This document shows, piece by piece, positions 27,450-39,100 of a stretch of 64,000 nucleotides of DNA. The stretch is from Angiostrongylus vasorum. Taxonomy: Eukaryota > Nematoda > Chromadorea > Rhabditida > Metastrongylidae. The translations under genes were made by a program, and so were the position numbers. The DNA is taken from the NCBI GenBank assembly GCA_018806985.1, contig JADANN010000040.1, positions 284,501 through 348,500 on the forward strand, written 5' to 3'. The notes beneath the pieces were generated by a model. It was given only the letters and a program-made list of their open reading frames with translations. It made no database searches and was not told the DNA's origin. The first letter of the stretch is position 1, and every line of letters starts with the position of its first letter.

Positions 27450-27680
27450 ATTGCAGAGGTGATTGAGTACATGTTTGGCATAAACGATTACTTCGGAAAA
27501 CCTTCCGATGTGGTTAGCAAGTGTTTTATCTTCCCCAGCAACCGTGGTAGTATTTTTTTAACCTTGGAAAATTGGGTGGCTTGGTCGGGACGAAGTATGG
27601 ATCGAGCCAAATGTGCACTGCAACATGCTTCCAACCACGACGCCATTTGTGTTTATGCATGTACCACTGTGTTCACAAAC
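27450..27680 (-). repeat. SINE family 1 copy, diverged
   Basis: The complement shows the family order: a head near 27,640-27,680, CCACCCAATTTTCC, GCTAACCACATCGGAAGG and GTACTCAATCACC. Confidence 0.55.
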
Positions 27681-28399
27681 AGCCATTTGTTATTTGAGCA
27701 TATATCTAGTCACTTATTTATCTAATATTCTATCCAAGGTATGAAACTGTATAAGCATTGAACATTGTTCAGTAGTAGGAGGCATAAATCCTAATACGAA
27801 ATCACTAAGAAAGTCGATGACCCAACGAATTCGGATGACGACTAGTTCATAGTGATCATATTAATATGAATGCTGATTGGGAAGCACATCCATGAGTAAA
27901 ATTGTTCACGAGAAAAAACATGAATAGGACATCCCAGTAGATGAAGCTATACGTTCACAAAACGAATGTCAAAAGACTGCGCAGCTAAGGCATGTAATGT
28001 AAATCTTGTAGTTTGAATAGATTTCAGAACCGCTGTAAACTCGTGTACATCGTCTATGAGCCATACGACCGTCAGATATGAGTGATGATTCGACACAACC
28101 CTGTTCTATCGAACGAATAAATAAAAGAAAAAACTTGGTTAGAGTTCGTTGAGCGGACGACAGTGTTGTCATCAGATCAGTGAGCGATAGCTTTCTTTCA
28201 CTGATAGCTTATTAATGAAAGAGTACACAGTAGAGCTAGCCATCGAAGGTTCTACGAGCTCTTCTTCAACCAGTCTGCCCTTTTTGCCATCACTTCATTC
28301 GGCTTCTATGTCCGAGGGTTAAAAGAATTAGAAAGAAGGTAGCAGATTCCATGATTAGCAACGGATTCCTCTCCTATTTATTTGTTTTTGAGTAACAGA

Positions 28400-28765
28400 A
28401 AGTGGACGGTAATGCAATAGAAGTGATGCCGTTCCTTACGAGGAACTACCAGGGAGGTCGGTCAACCCTTTCCCGGTTCACAAAGTCTCCTACCCACCCA
28501 GGCTCGTGGAAATGGTACCAGATTCATCTGGTAGAGCTCACCCCTCCGGTCCACACGGGAATGCTCGACAAGACTATCCTAGAATTCAAGCAAGAATCGA
28601 CTCGAGCAACATTGAGCGCCACCCATGAGGAAGACAAAAGTCAAAAGCAATTTGAAGCACCAACCGAAACAGCATGCAAAAGCTCGAAGATCCGCGTGGA
28701 TGATGGATGCTAGGAATTGAATCGAATGCAAGAAGTGATGAGATCCGCACAATGTGACACATATG
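28400..28765 (+). repeat. SINE family 2 copy, diverged head
   Basis: GTGATGCCGTTCCTTACGAG, GGAAATGGTACCAGATTCAT, a GAATCGAATGCAAGAAGTG 3' part and GATCCGCACAATGTGAC. Confidence 0.7.
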
Positions 28766-28849
28766 ATAATGGCAGAAAGAAAATAAGACTTCATTTCTCC
28801 TCATTGAAGCATCGCAGTATCCTTTGTCCTTCTGAGGAAGCTTACTAAG

Positions 28850-28970
28850 TGTAGCGCAATGGTTAGTGGCGCCTTTCAATGCACATTCCAGTGTGTTCGA
28901 CCTCTATGGTGCATTCTTGAGGAATTTATCAACGCCAAGTCTTCCATTCTTTGTCATTTGTTAGTTTAGG
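28850..28970 (+). repeat. tRNA-like SINE head fragment
   Basis: TGTAGCGCAATGGTTAGTGG and GTGTTCGACC, then GAGGAATTTATCAACGCC similar to the SINE family 1 tail: an internally deleted copy. Confidence 0.5.
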
Positions 28971-29118
28971 TGTTATAAATACACCGGAAGAAGGAAGGTG
29001 AAAAAGAATACGGTGACAAAAAGATACGACTGCGTCGTTTTTCTTGTTCAGCAATCGCGAGGTTGTTAAACAGCATGCATTTACTTCCATAGAAAAAACA
29101 CAATACAATACAACAGTA

Positions 29119-29152
29119 GCTGACGTTTCGGCAGTATCGCCTTCTTCAGAGC
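29119..29152 (-). ncRNA. Hammerhead ribozyme-like core, left palindrome arm
   Basis: The complement has CTGAAGA, a GGC..GCC stem, GAAACGTC and a GCT/AGC flank. Confidence 0.5.
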
Positions 29153-29274
29153 CGCTTTTTTAGGTGCCTTCCAATGAGGAAGATTAGAACAGCTGATTAT
29201 TCAGTCATTATTGATTATTCATTCATAATCAGCTGTTCTAATCTTCCTCATTGGAAGGCACGTAAAAAAAAGCG

Positions 29275-29308
29275 GCTCTGAAGAAGGCGATACTGCCGAA
29301 ACGTCAGC
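29275..29308 (+). ncRNA. Hammerhead ribozyme-like core, right palindrome arm
   Basis: It is identical in core to the left-arm copy and in opposite orientation. Confidence 0.5.
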
Positions 29309-30124
29309 TACTGTTGTATTGTATTGTGTTCTTCTATGGAAGTAAATGTATGCTGTTTAACAACCTCGCGATTGCTGAACAAGAAAACGACGCATTCATA
29401 TTCCAATGCCGAGGTTAATAGAAAGTCGATCCTGGGAACTGTTACAAGATGTACCAAAAAAATACGACATTAAGGCGAAAGCAGAGAAGTTTTACTAAAA
29501 AAGTAGAAAATTGCCCAAAATAAAAAGGATGTGAAGAAGATAAGATATGAAGACAAATTGACTGGAGTTCAAACAGCATACTGTTAAAAATTGATGTGGC
29601 TTCTTTTCCGCACATTATTACACTGAGTGCTTGTCAAACGCGATTTTCGCTTCGATCCTGGGATAGCAGTGCTGGAGCGTTCTCAGGATATCACCGCAGG
29701 CAATGCTTGCTCATTATGAATCGCAGTGAAGCGTAACGCATTGTGGTAAGCAATTTCCTGGGCTGCAGTGAGTCTTGTTAAATAAGTGTTACTTTCGATT
29801 GGCTGACAATCCAATCGGTGCCGATGTTCAGACCAGGTTCACAGAACTTTATTTTGTCGACCATCTCATTGACTCCTTTTTGATCAGAAGAAGGGTTACT
29901 TCAGCTTTCCCATGCCCGAAGCTAAAGCGAACTTTTTTCGCTTGGAATTAGAACACTAAACAAATAAAAAAGAATAGGCCTATTCATCGGTTGGAAATTA
30001 GCTGTCGCAATATCAATTCCGTATTTTATTACTAAGTGTTACTGTTAACGGAACCATCGAAAATGTGACTGAGGGAGAAGTATTCACTACTTCAATAAAT
30101 AATAGTAATGTCCTTTCCCAGGGG

Positions 30125-30410
30125 CGCGTGTGGAGCAGTGGTCGGAGGCGCCCTGCAACGCGCACGTGGAATCGATCCCCGCGCCAATGGCCCACCAAGC
30201 CTTCCATCCCTCCGTGGTCAGCAAATTGGTACCAGACTTCTCTGGAAGAACAGCAGCACTGGCTCGATACATCGGTAGGCCACCGCAAGTCATTGTACGG
30301 GTTAGATATGCATTCCATCACCTCCAAACGATGCTTAATTAAGTCGAATGCATGGCTCATCCCTCAGGGATTGATCAACGCCAAGAGCTTAATCCCTTTA
30401 TCCTTTTATT
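30125..30410 (+). repeat. SINE family 1 copy, near full length
   Basis: GTGTGGAGCAGTGGTCGGAG head, GAATCGATCC B box, full body and a tail ending CCTTTATCCTTTT. Confidence 0.85.
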
Positions 30411-30447
30411 TAATGTTCCTTTCCATTTCTCTGTTAAAGGCAAGGGC

Positions 30448-30712
30448 TCGTCTAGCGCAGCGGTCAGACGGTTCTAGCAACACACAATGGTCCGATCTCA
30501 CTGCCCTGCCTATGGTTTCGGCAAATTACTACCAGACTTATGAAAGAGGATAAAAACGCTGGCTTACCACATTGGTAGCGTATACGTAATTGAATAGGCC
30601 AGATGTACAATCAATCACTTGTGTAATGCTGCGAATGAAGGCGAATGTATGGCGACTCCTTGAGGAACTCAACAACGTTTAACGATACATCCTTTATCTT
30701 TTACTTTACAGA
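30448..30712 (+). repeat. SINE family 1 relative, diverged, in tandem with the previous copy
   Basis: TCTAGCGCAGCGGTCAGACG head, TGGTCCGATC B box, TACCAGACTTATGAAAGAGG and a family-like tail. It is a different subfamily 38 bases after the previous copy. Confidence 0.7.
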
Positions 30713-31024
30713 CAGCAAAGGCATCTTTCGCATGACCTTGATAGATTCTTTTTCTTTCGTTAGAAAATCTTGAGTGGGCAGTTTTAAAAAGGAATGTGAA
30801 AGTTCATAAAAAATGAACTACTACTGTATTTCAGTATTTTGAAAGGGTATAAAATAATTTCTTGTTAGGAGCATCAATGCACGAATTTATTTACGGTTTT
30901 ATTTTGAGATCTTTTTCCCTATTAAGATTAGGTAAAGGTTACATATGGTATTCTTTATCAAAGATGGCAGCTAGTAGTTTGCTTTTTGGGGCCATGAGGT
31001 TACCATTGAAGTGGCTAGGTTAGA

Positions 31025-31215
31025 CAACAAGAGATAAAGTTTTTGGTGTTGAATCCGTGAGGGAAACCTCATGCATTTCACATCGTTAAGCATCGCAGAG
31101 GTGACTGAATGCAAATTCGCCTTATCCAATGATACGCAGAAGTCCTCTGAAGCATCAAGTCGATGTTTGCATCCTCCTAAAGAAGCTTGGTATCCACTTC
31201 GGATAGAGTAGGTCC
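31025..31215 (-). repeat. SINE family 1 fragment
   Basis: TGTTGAATCCGTGAGGG, GAGGTGACTGAATGCA and CTTGGTATCCACTTCGG match the 3' two thirds of the family on the complement. Confidence 0.6.
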
Positions 31216-31471
31216 TTCGAACCACTGACTCCATATGTCCTACAAAGCAAATGTAACAACAGAGCCATCTTTCACAGAGATTTAAACCCAAGCCAGGCCC
31301 AACCTTAATTTTTTACGGCAGTTTTGTTCAAGGATGGAGTGATCGGGGAAGCGTTGTCATGTGAGGTTGTCTCATTCGAGCGGTGTTGCACTGAAGTAGA
31401 TCCGACTAGATAAGATGACGAAGAGACGACGTCGAGAGTACAAGGAACTGTGGACATCGACTCCAATAATC

Positions 31472-31507
31472 GGCTCCGAGGAAGATTAAAACATCGAAAC
31501 GGTAGTC
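31472..31507 (+). ncRNA. Degenerate hammerhead-like core
   Basis: It has CCGAGGA in place of CTGANGA, a GAT..ATC stem and GAAACG. The upstream flank shares blocks (GACGAAGA, TGTGGACATCGAC-like) with the 19.1 kb copy. Confidence 0.3.
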
Positions 31508-31559
31508 GAGTGAAGTTCGTTATCAGCCCTGGGTTAGCTTATCAACAAAAAAGTCGATT

Positions 31560-32700
31560 TTTGAAATAATGTTTTCTGTTAGGCGCAGCGGGATCCACCA
31601 TATGAGGCGTTTCGTTTTCCACTGATAGATTCAACCTTTTGTGAATCTCATAAATACGAGCGTTTTATTCACATGCGTTTCATTGAGAGCCGATTAATTC
31701 GCTCCCAATAGCCTTAACTGGAATTAATAGTCTACGATATCTATGGTGATTATCCGGGAGTTTCTCTGACATTTTAGTAGTACTTGAGCTTTTCCGCGAA
31801 AGCATTTCCAAGAAACTTGTGCGTTTGAGAATTGGACATGAGCAAACTTAAACACCATACATTAAATCTATTTATAAACTTGAAGGAGTGCCAAGCACCT
31901 ATTTAGCAGATTTAGGGTACAAAAGGAAATTCATCCGAAAAATTATCAGAGACAATAGAACGATTTAGATGAAAGCACACAAAACTGAGAGTTGGATTTA
32001 TGAAAATATGAACAGTAACAAAGTCTAACGTCTACGAAATCAAAACGTTAAGCGAATAATTTGCAGAACACAAGGTTTCTTTCCTACTTCTTAAGCCAAA
32101 GTTCATATCGGTTCCAGTCGTTTGCGTGTTCGAGCGGCAACCGGATGTGTTTGCCTAAGCAGCAGTGAGCTTTTCAGCTGTACTACAACCAATCGATATC
32201 ACACTTTGTGTCGGATCTAAGCCGATCGGAACTCCTTCCTCACCAACATCTTACTTCTACTACTTCACTATTAACATGTTTCGTCTTTCTCGTGTTTTTT
32301 TTTCTCAATGGAACCATTGTTTGATGACGATGCCCAGAATACGAGTATATTCTCTGAAACATTCGCGAATCGCTCTTGCATTAGTTTTTTCTTCGGTCAA
32401 AGTTTTTATCCCTGAACTATTCTTTAACCATCAAGTGTCCGAAACAAAGCGATTAATATTTCATTTTTCTCTTTTTCAAGTGTAAACCGAAAGACCTTTC
32501 TAATCCTTTTTTCGTCCAGAATTGGAAAGGATCGGAATTTAGAACGACTCACTCGTTTACTTCCGAATTTTGGAACAATCCGCATGGATTCGTTGTTTCG
32601 ACACATGACTTCTCGCTCGCTGTAGTATTTCCAGCCGCTGAACTATTACAATTTCTTAATAACTCAAAAGACCGACTTTATATAAACCTCGGCATAAATG
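31560..32700. other. No gene seen
   Basis: Short frames only (32165-32485 on +). No repeat recognised. Confidence 0.5.
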
Positions 32701-32702
32701 GC

Positions 32703-32763
32703 TGATATATTTATTTATATGACTTATAAACTGATATTTATTTATATGACTTATAAACTGATC
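32703..32763 (+). repeat. Short tandem duplication
   Basis: A unit of about 30 bases containing TTTATTTATATGACTTATAA occurs twice in a row. Confidence 0.85.
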
Positions 32764-32800
32764 TTGTTTAGCTGATGCGAGGTAGGTGGTTTAGGTCTTC

Positions 32801-32862
32801 GTTGTCGTTGTTGTTGTTGTTGTTGTTGTTGCTGTTGTTGTTGTCGTTGCTGTTTGTGTTGT
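32801..32862. repeat. GTT microsatellite
   Basis: GTT repeats with GTC/GCT variants, next to a hammerhead-like core at 32872. Confidence 0.9.
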
Positions 32863-32871
32863 TGGTCGATG

Positions 32872-32905
32872 GCTGACGTTTCGGCGATTTCGCCTTCCTC
32901 ACAAC
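32872..32905 (-). ncRNA. Degenerate hammerhead-like core
   Basis: The complement has GTGAGGA, a GGCG/CGCC stem and GAAACGTC. It follows a GTT-rich microsatellite (32801-32862). Confidence 0.35.
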
Positions 32906-33080
32906 CGTGCTGTTACGAGTGCTATTACAATTTCTGGATTTATAAGTGGATTTCTACTCAGAGTTTTTAAATGGAAAATATGAAATTGAAAAATTTAGCC
33001 TACACTCTAGTCGCGGACATATGAATGCAGATTTCTTAAAATTTTTCATTTTTCGCTCCGCAGACCGCTAGTTCTTCCTT

Positions 33081-33407
33081 TTATGTTACGAAATTTCCGC
33101 TTTTTCTACTTTTGTGTCCTCCTTCTACGTAGACGGTCATTTGACGGGTGCTGATCATCTTCGTAAGCTGGAGGAGTTGTACACAAATTTCCGAAGAATG
33201 AGGAACAAGAATGAACACGCCGATGAATGTCTTCTTTCTAGTTCATGGCTTTGTCTTACAGAGGGAGTTTTCTCGGTTTTTGGAATGTGATACACGGTAT
33301 TTCTGCGCAAAATAAAATCGTCCGGACGTTCATTATTCTCGTCCAGAACCCCAGCTAAGACTAGGTTGTGGAAAACCTCTTCCCATGTGCCAGAAATAGC
33401 TATGGTT
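33081..33407 (-). CDS. Two-exon 3' end on the minus strand, unassigned
   Basis: On the complement, a CTTTTTCCAG acceptor precedes 49 open codons (33407 to 33260, TIAISGTWEEVFHNLVLAGV onward) ending CCCTCT|GTAAGA. The intron ends CCTCCAG and 33167 to 33081 continues in phase 0 for 28 codons to TAA. Splice signals are good, but upstream exons were not found and an overlapping open frame exists on the + strand (33366-33644). I do not recognise the protein. Confidence 0.35.
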
Positions 33408-33756
33408 CTGGAAAAAGCAAAGACAAGAGATGACAAAGCCTGCTTGTATCAAAACTGTCTGAACTCCACAAAGAACATCTTATCCAGTGACCAAAATACT
33501 GGTCATGTTGACATTGTATTGAAAGCCAAAATCCTAACGATGTCTTCAAAAATGTTCACAGTTCATCACAGGAAGTCACCATCCTTTGTAAAAACGGCGA
33601 AAGCTTTTTTCCCAGACAAGGCAGTCACCCATTTCGAGAGATAGAAGACTTAGATGCTCTGAGAGGGTCAAACCAGCGGCGTTGTTTGTATTTCACGGCA
33701 CCGCTAACCGTTAAACTCTTCACTTTCCATTAAATATTAAGTGCTTTTTTCGAGCA

Positions 33757-33759
<3 letters not shown>

Positions 33760-33794
<35 letters not shown>

Positions 33795-33806
33795 ATATAT
33801 ATATAC
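33760..33806. repeat. TA microsatellite
   Basis: AT/TA array with a single CT interruption. Confidence 0.95.
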
Positions 33807-34189
33807 TACTTCTTCACACAAGAATTTCTCCACTATGTGAAATTTCATACACAGACAACGGATCCAGTTATTTTCGAACAGTCTTTGCAGTGTGGGTGGA
33901 CGACTCTTTCATAAAAAATAATCATATTATGTAGCCAACGCAAAGTTCTATGTAGCATCTCCACAGCCGTGCGTAGCACGACAACGGAACTTTTGTAGAG
34001 AGACTATTTATGTTCAATCACGGATTTACCGACAACATCGGCATATTCTCTACTAACAGTACAACAGCACTTAGACCGTCCGTTTTCGTATGTCGTAAAA
34101 CGCCCCAACATTTCCATATTTCCGTTTGTAGTTTTTGCAACCGTCACCTAAGTAAGTAGTCGATATACGGATTCAACTATAGCTTTCTA

Positions 34190-34765
34190 TAATTACAAAA
34201 CTCCCGACCGCAGGTGTCTGCGGTGGAGAACGAACGCTCTATTATCCTTTCCGGGGCTAAAGCGTGCACCAGCACACCATGCGGGTCCTTCGTTTCGTCT
34301 GCCTCTCAGCTAGTTATATCTATGAGCGCCATGAGAAATTACGCGTTAACGGGATTGATCTAGGAAGACCAAATCGGCATTGAACTTAGTTAAGCTGAGG
34401 CTGTAGTTGAAATCACAATGCTAACTTTTTATTTGCAACAACTAGTAACCTTTCAATTGCAGTCTCAGCTTAACTGAGTTCAATGCCGATTTGGGTTTCC
34501 TAGACCAATCCTGTTGACGGGTGATTGCTGATGGCGCTGATCGATAGAACTACCTGAGAGACAGGTGGAGCAAAGGACCTGCATGGTGTGGTGGTGAACG
34601 CGGTAGCCTTCAGAAAGGGTAATAGCGCATTCGTTCTCCACCGCAGACATTTGCGGTCCGAAGTTTTGCAAATATCTCAGCATCACTGTGGTAGTATTTC
34701 GCGTCATGCCCTGCCGTGAAAAAAAAACTGTAGTATGCAGTAAATAAAAGTTAGCATTATTGCTT
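34190..34765. repeat. Foldback SINE family 3, two full arms
   Basis: Arm 34,190-34,435 (+) and arm 34,455-34,700 (-), with a terminal tail to 34,765, are inverted copies (CACCATGCGGGTCCTTCG against GGACCTGCATGGTGTGG). This gives a large hairpin about 0.9 kb upstream of the RNF207-like start. Confidence 0.8.
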
Positions 34766-34769
34766 TAGA

Positions 34770-35690
34770 ATCTGTTGACACTTAACCTCCTTTGCAAGTT
34801 GCATGCTAGCTGAGCATACCTACTCTTGCATATCTGAGATAAGCGTACTGAACGTTTTCTCCTCAAGTACTCTCTATCCTTATGGATCAATGGGCGGTGT
34901 GCCACCTTACCTTACGACCAGAATTTCTCCCACAGGTGCAGTGATTTCGTAGGTAAGGCATCTAAGGAGAAGGCGGTATCCGAGTTATCTGATCGATAGT
35001 ACTCTCAAAAAACCGTGGATGCACACTTTCTACCTAAGGGAGGTAAGCATCAACTAATGGAACCCTGAAATTCGAAACTACAATAACCCAACAATGTTTG
35101 TTTTTTCTTTTCCTCAAACAAAACGCTATTCAATAGATTTCCTTGTTTTGCTTTTCTAACGGGTTAAACTACCTCTCAAGGCTGTTTCTAGTCCACTATT
35201 CTTTCTGCTACCTATAATTTTAGCAGAAAAGTGGTTCACCATCGGTTATGATCACCCTCTTCGACCTCACGCAGACCTTAGATGTTCGAAACTAGTGTTG
35301 TGCTTTTTTCTGTGGGTGCTCAAAGTGACCACTGCTGCGTTTATATTTAAATATATTGCTCTAATGCTTTTATCCGTTGCATTTGCAGTCATTCAGAGAT
35401 GGTCATCTTTTCCAGTTATCAGTATTTTCTACAACACTGACTCGTCACGAAAATTTCAGTTGACTGTTATACATCCAGTCTCAGGCAGATTATTACAATG
35501 GAAAGCCATGTTTTTAGGTAACCTTTTTTGCTTCATGGTCGGCATGGATTTTGAAGAGGATCGCGTCATTGCTTTCATCATGTCATAATCACTATTTTAA
35601 AGAAGCCACTTCACTTTGGAAGATCTGGAAGTTGCTAGTTGAAGGCTCTCCGTTTTTCAAGTTTTCTACCTAAAAAGCAAGTGATATGCA
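34770..35690 (+). other. Upstream region of the RNF207-like gene
   Basis: Probably includes its promoter and 5' UTR. A 97-codon hydrophobic frame (35295-35588) contains a TTTGCAG|TCATTCAG acceptor-like site and may be chance or an exon of something else. No TATA or other element can be fixed by eye. Confidence 0.35.
35653..35662 (+). promoter_or_regulatory. Possible trans-splice acceptor upstream of the RNF207-like start
   Basis: A GTTTTTCAAG stretch lies about 31 bases before the start codon. Nematode mRNAs commonly receive a spliced leader at a TTTTCAG-like site shortly before the ATG. This is only sequence resemblance. Confidence 0.25.
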
Positions 35691-35693
35691 ACC

Positions 35694-36157
35694 ATGGATA
35701 TTAGTCCGTTAGACTGTCACGTATGCGGAAAGGTTGGAATATCTTTAACATTTTCTGAGATCCGGATTGATACTGAACCAAGGATTCAGGGTCGTTCAAC
35801 AATTTGTCATGTAGGTAATTATTTCATAGGAGCTCATATCACCTCGCCTCCTTCCGTGTCTACATTCGGTTTGTGCTAGTTGTGCTCCGTGCTGTGCAAC
35901 CTCTAATAACTCGTCCTCCTCGGGTCGTTGTTCACCAGATCGACTAGCCGAATTTCTAATCGAAACCTCACATGAAACCGCTGAAATATGCGCCAATTGC
36001 GATCAGGTTAGTCTAACTGGTACTAGATGTCTACTTAGTCTTACAGATTCATTTTCTAAACCTAATCCATAAATGGTTTTAGATCAAGCAACCGATGTAT
36101 TTCTGTGAAACCTGCCAGCAAGCACTATGTCACGAGTGTCGTAACGTTGTACACCAG
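35694..36157 (+). other. RING and first B-box exons of the RNF207-like gene
   Basis: Exons 1-3 encode the zinc-binding head. The RING begins C-x2-C, then C-x-H-x2-C-x2-C, but the final CPxC pair seen in vertebrate RNF207 is not evident. A short serine-rich stretch with C34, C35 and C47 stands in its place, followed directly by PDRLAEFL, which matches the conserved VDRLLQFL after the vertebrate RING. The intron between exons 1 and 2 (35733-35829) splits the RING after C11-G-K. Reading through that intron hits a stop at 35877, so the splice is needed to restore the motif. Confidence 0.8.
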
Positions 36158-39100
36158 GTGCATGCTCAAACTAAATTACATACGAAAACTGAAGATGAAA
36201 AAATGAAGGGGAAACAAAGCATTTGCTTTTTTTTATACGGTCTTTTTCTTTGTTAAGCTTTTAGTTTGCCTTCTGTCTAACGCTATTTCCATATGTTTTT
36301 CTCCGATATCGTTTTCGTGTGGTGCAGTGGTTGGAAGCGCCACTGCGACACACACGTGGAATCGATTCCTGCGCCCATGGCCCACAATCCTTCCATCTCT
36401 CCAGGGTCGGCAAATTGGTTCCATACTTCTCTGGGAGGATAGTAGCACTGGCTCGATACATCGGTAGGCCACTGCGAGTCATTGTAAAGGACAGATATGC
36501 ATTCAATCACCTCCGAACGATGCTTAATGAAGTCGAATGCACGGCGCATCCCTCAGGGATTGATCAACGCCGAGAGCTTTAGAACGATCTCTAAAACGAG
36601 CTTTATCGTTTTCGTTTCTCAGGCAAAAATCAGTGTCAGGTAGATCAAATGAAGCAAAGCACAGTAGACAAATTATGCCAAAAATAGACAAAACGTAAAT
36701 CTCCAATAAGATATATAAAAAAAACTTACTTACTTAATTACTTGGATATTTGAATGGCCCGTCCTCACTGATAGTGCGGGCCCCAGCATAATCTCCATTT
36801 TTTTCGTAGTTTTGCTGGTTCAGCCACTGTGGTTCCCTGGAGTCTCGACGTCATCGTAGCCAAAGTCTACCCCAGGTCGTCCATCCGCACAAGCAGTCGC
36901 CGCCCTTGTGGATCAGAGGGAACTTTGCACCAGGACGGTAATGATGCCTGGTATTGGTTTAGTCTTCGATGGCCTTCCTGATGGAAGCGCAGGACTCCTT
37001 CTTAGTTAGGAATACCCCGCCGCAAGGATAAATCCTCCTGCTGTACATCGAAGCCCGACACCCAGGAACACCTCCCAGCCACGATGAGGCGGTAAACCGT
37101 TGGGAGGATAAAAAAGAGGTTCACTCCTGAACATGTACTAAAAACTGGAATAATATAGAGAAGATTAGCATGACCCTTGCGAAAGGATGACACGCAAATT
37201 CGTAAAGAGTTCCAAAATTAAAAAAAAGGATAGCAATCGATAATAGCCTTTAGGCTCGTATGTTCGCTGCACACCAGGTTGTGATAGCTGCAGAGTCAGC
37301 ACGCGTACGCGGTCGCGTCGCGTGCACGCTACACTCTGAGCCGTACATACTGTATTGTACGGAACAGAAGAGTCTGTCATGTATTCAGTGCTTCAATGAA
37401 CGTTCACCAGAAGACAGGCATGCTACTTTTTTTTGATCATTCTATCTATTTGGTTCAAAATATTGGTTTTTCAATGGCCTTTTCTTCATTGAAACCACCA
37501 AGCATACACGTAAGAAAGTCATTAGAATAGAATCCAATTACTCTAGGGAGTGGTTGGAGGCGTCACTGCAACACACGTGGAATCGATACCCACGCTCATA
37601 GCCCACCAAACCTTCCATCCCTCAGGGGTCGGCAAATTGGTACCAGATCTGTCTGGGAGAATAGCAGAACTGGCCCGATACATCATCGGTAGGCCACCGC
37701 GAATTATTGTAAAGGCCAGATGTGTATTAATCACCTCCAACGATATCTAATGAAGTCGAATGCATGGCGCATCCCTTAGGGATTGATCAACGCCGATAGC
37801 TTTATTTGTTATTTTACTCTAGGCACCACTTCGTTTCCGTCAGTGCCGGCCATAAGATATGTACTGAAAAAATAGAAAAGTGGGCAACAAAGCTACGGTT
37901 ATATCAGGTGAGAATGTCCCAATATTCCCGCATGACAAACAGCTGGACATTTCGTACTGGTTTATGTATGGACTCTTTAGGAGATTCATTTTTAGGAAGG
38001 AAAGCGTGAAGAACTCGAAATGCGAAAACGATTGTTGAGTGAACAAAGTAGCGGTTATCAGGCTGCTAAGGATAGGTACGAAATGTTGACTTGTCTCAGA
38101 AGTTGTGCGTTGACTTAAAGACCTCAATTTCATTTGTCTCTTTATGAGATCCAGAAACCACGGTACTCAATTTACGATACTGTTTAGTTTTTTACACCAA
38201 CTCTTTTCATAAAAAATAAATAGCTGGTTAAATTTTCCCATTTCCTTCAGTTTCTTCTGCAGGGGAAAAAAAGGCGCGTGTTTAGCCTTCTATTTCGTAA
38301 ATTTCTTCTTCTCTTGGTAATGTCATTTCCATTCTTCTACGGAGCTTGAAATTATTTTAATTATTCTAAATTCAGTGATGAAACTTGTTGAGGGAGTAAC
38401 CAGCATCCCTTTATTTAATACCAAGCGTAGTTCGTAAATGTCGCTGACAACTTATCCTTGTTGGACGTCAGTATAAGCAACTCGTCCACTTCTTTGGAGT
38501 AATGAGTTGTATTGTTGATTTTAAGACGAAAATCCTACAAATCTTAATAACCTACACAATTTTGGTTTATATGGCGATAAATTACTCTCCCACCATTATC
38601 ATTTCAGTCTCTACCAGTTATGCCAGCAAATTCAAGATACTGTGTTGTCAACCCGCGACCGTCTAGCACAAGAATTAGAGCAAGCGTACAAAACAGCGGA
38701 GGAAACTTGTCGTCAGCAAGTCGAAGAAATTTTTTCTATCATGGTAAATAATTTGTAATATTAGTCGACTATTTATTTTATTTTATATGAGCCGTCATCA
38801 CACCAGGAGTAGGTAGCACAGTGGCAGTGATGTCCGATCATCACGAAAACGGTACTGGTTCGACCTCGCATTGGGCTCATCAAGCTTCTTATCCCTCCTG
38901 AGTCGGGAAATTGCTACTGGACTTGTCTGGGAGAAAGTCATTTTTCTACGATTTAAGTGAGAACGCTCTCCCGGCTATCTCATTACTACAGAGAGAATCG
39001 ACCATCGTTCAACGACATTCGTGATGAAAAAGAAAATTCTCAAGTAGCAGCCAAAGTCATATGGGACATTTTCGGGCGATGTTTGCGAGGTAACGAGTCG

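Larger units (their letters stand above)
29031..29394. repeat. Near-perfect palindrome, 170-base arms, 24-base spacer, two hammerhead-like cores
   Basis: Arms 29031-29200 and 29225-29394 are reverse complements with only a few differences (a T-run length change, a few substitutions and small changes next to an A/T run). Each arm holds one hammerhead-like core, at 29119-29152 (-) and 29275-29308 (+). No coding sequence is present, so it is a non-autonomous foldback, possibly derived from Penelope-like terminal repeats. Confidence 0.85.

Noticed and set aside
30065..30553. 162-codon frame
   Set aside because: Spans two adjacent SINE copies; similar short frames recur in every SINE 1 copy.
32801..32862. 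Coding polyglutamine or polyvaline tract
   Set aside because: Simple GTT repeat without a supporting frame or splice signals.
37119..37219. Functional U6 gene
   Set aside because: Changed ACAGAGA box, altered central stem and no T-run terminator.
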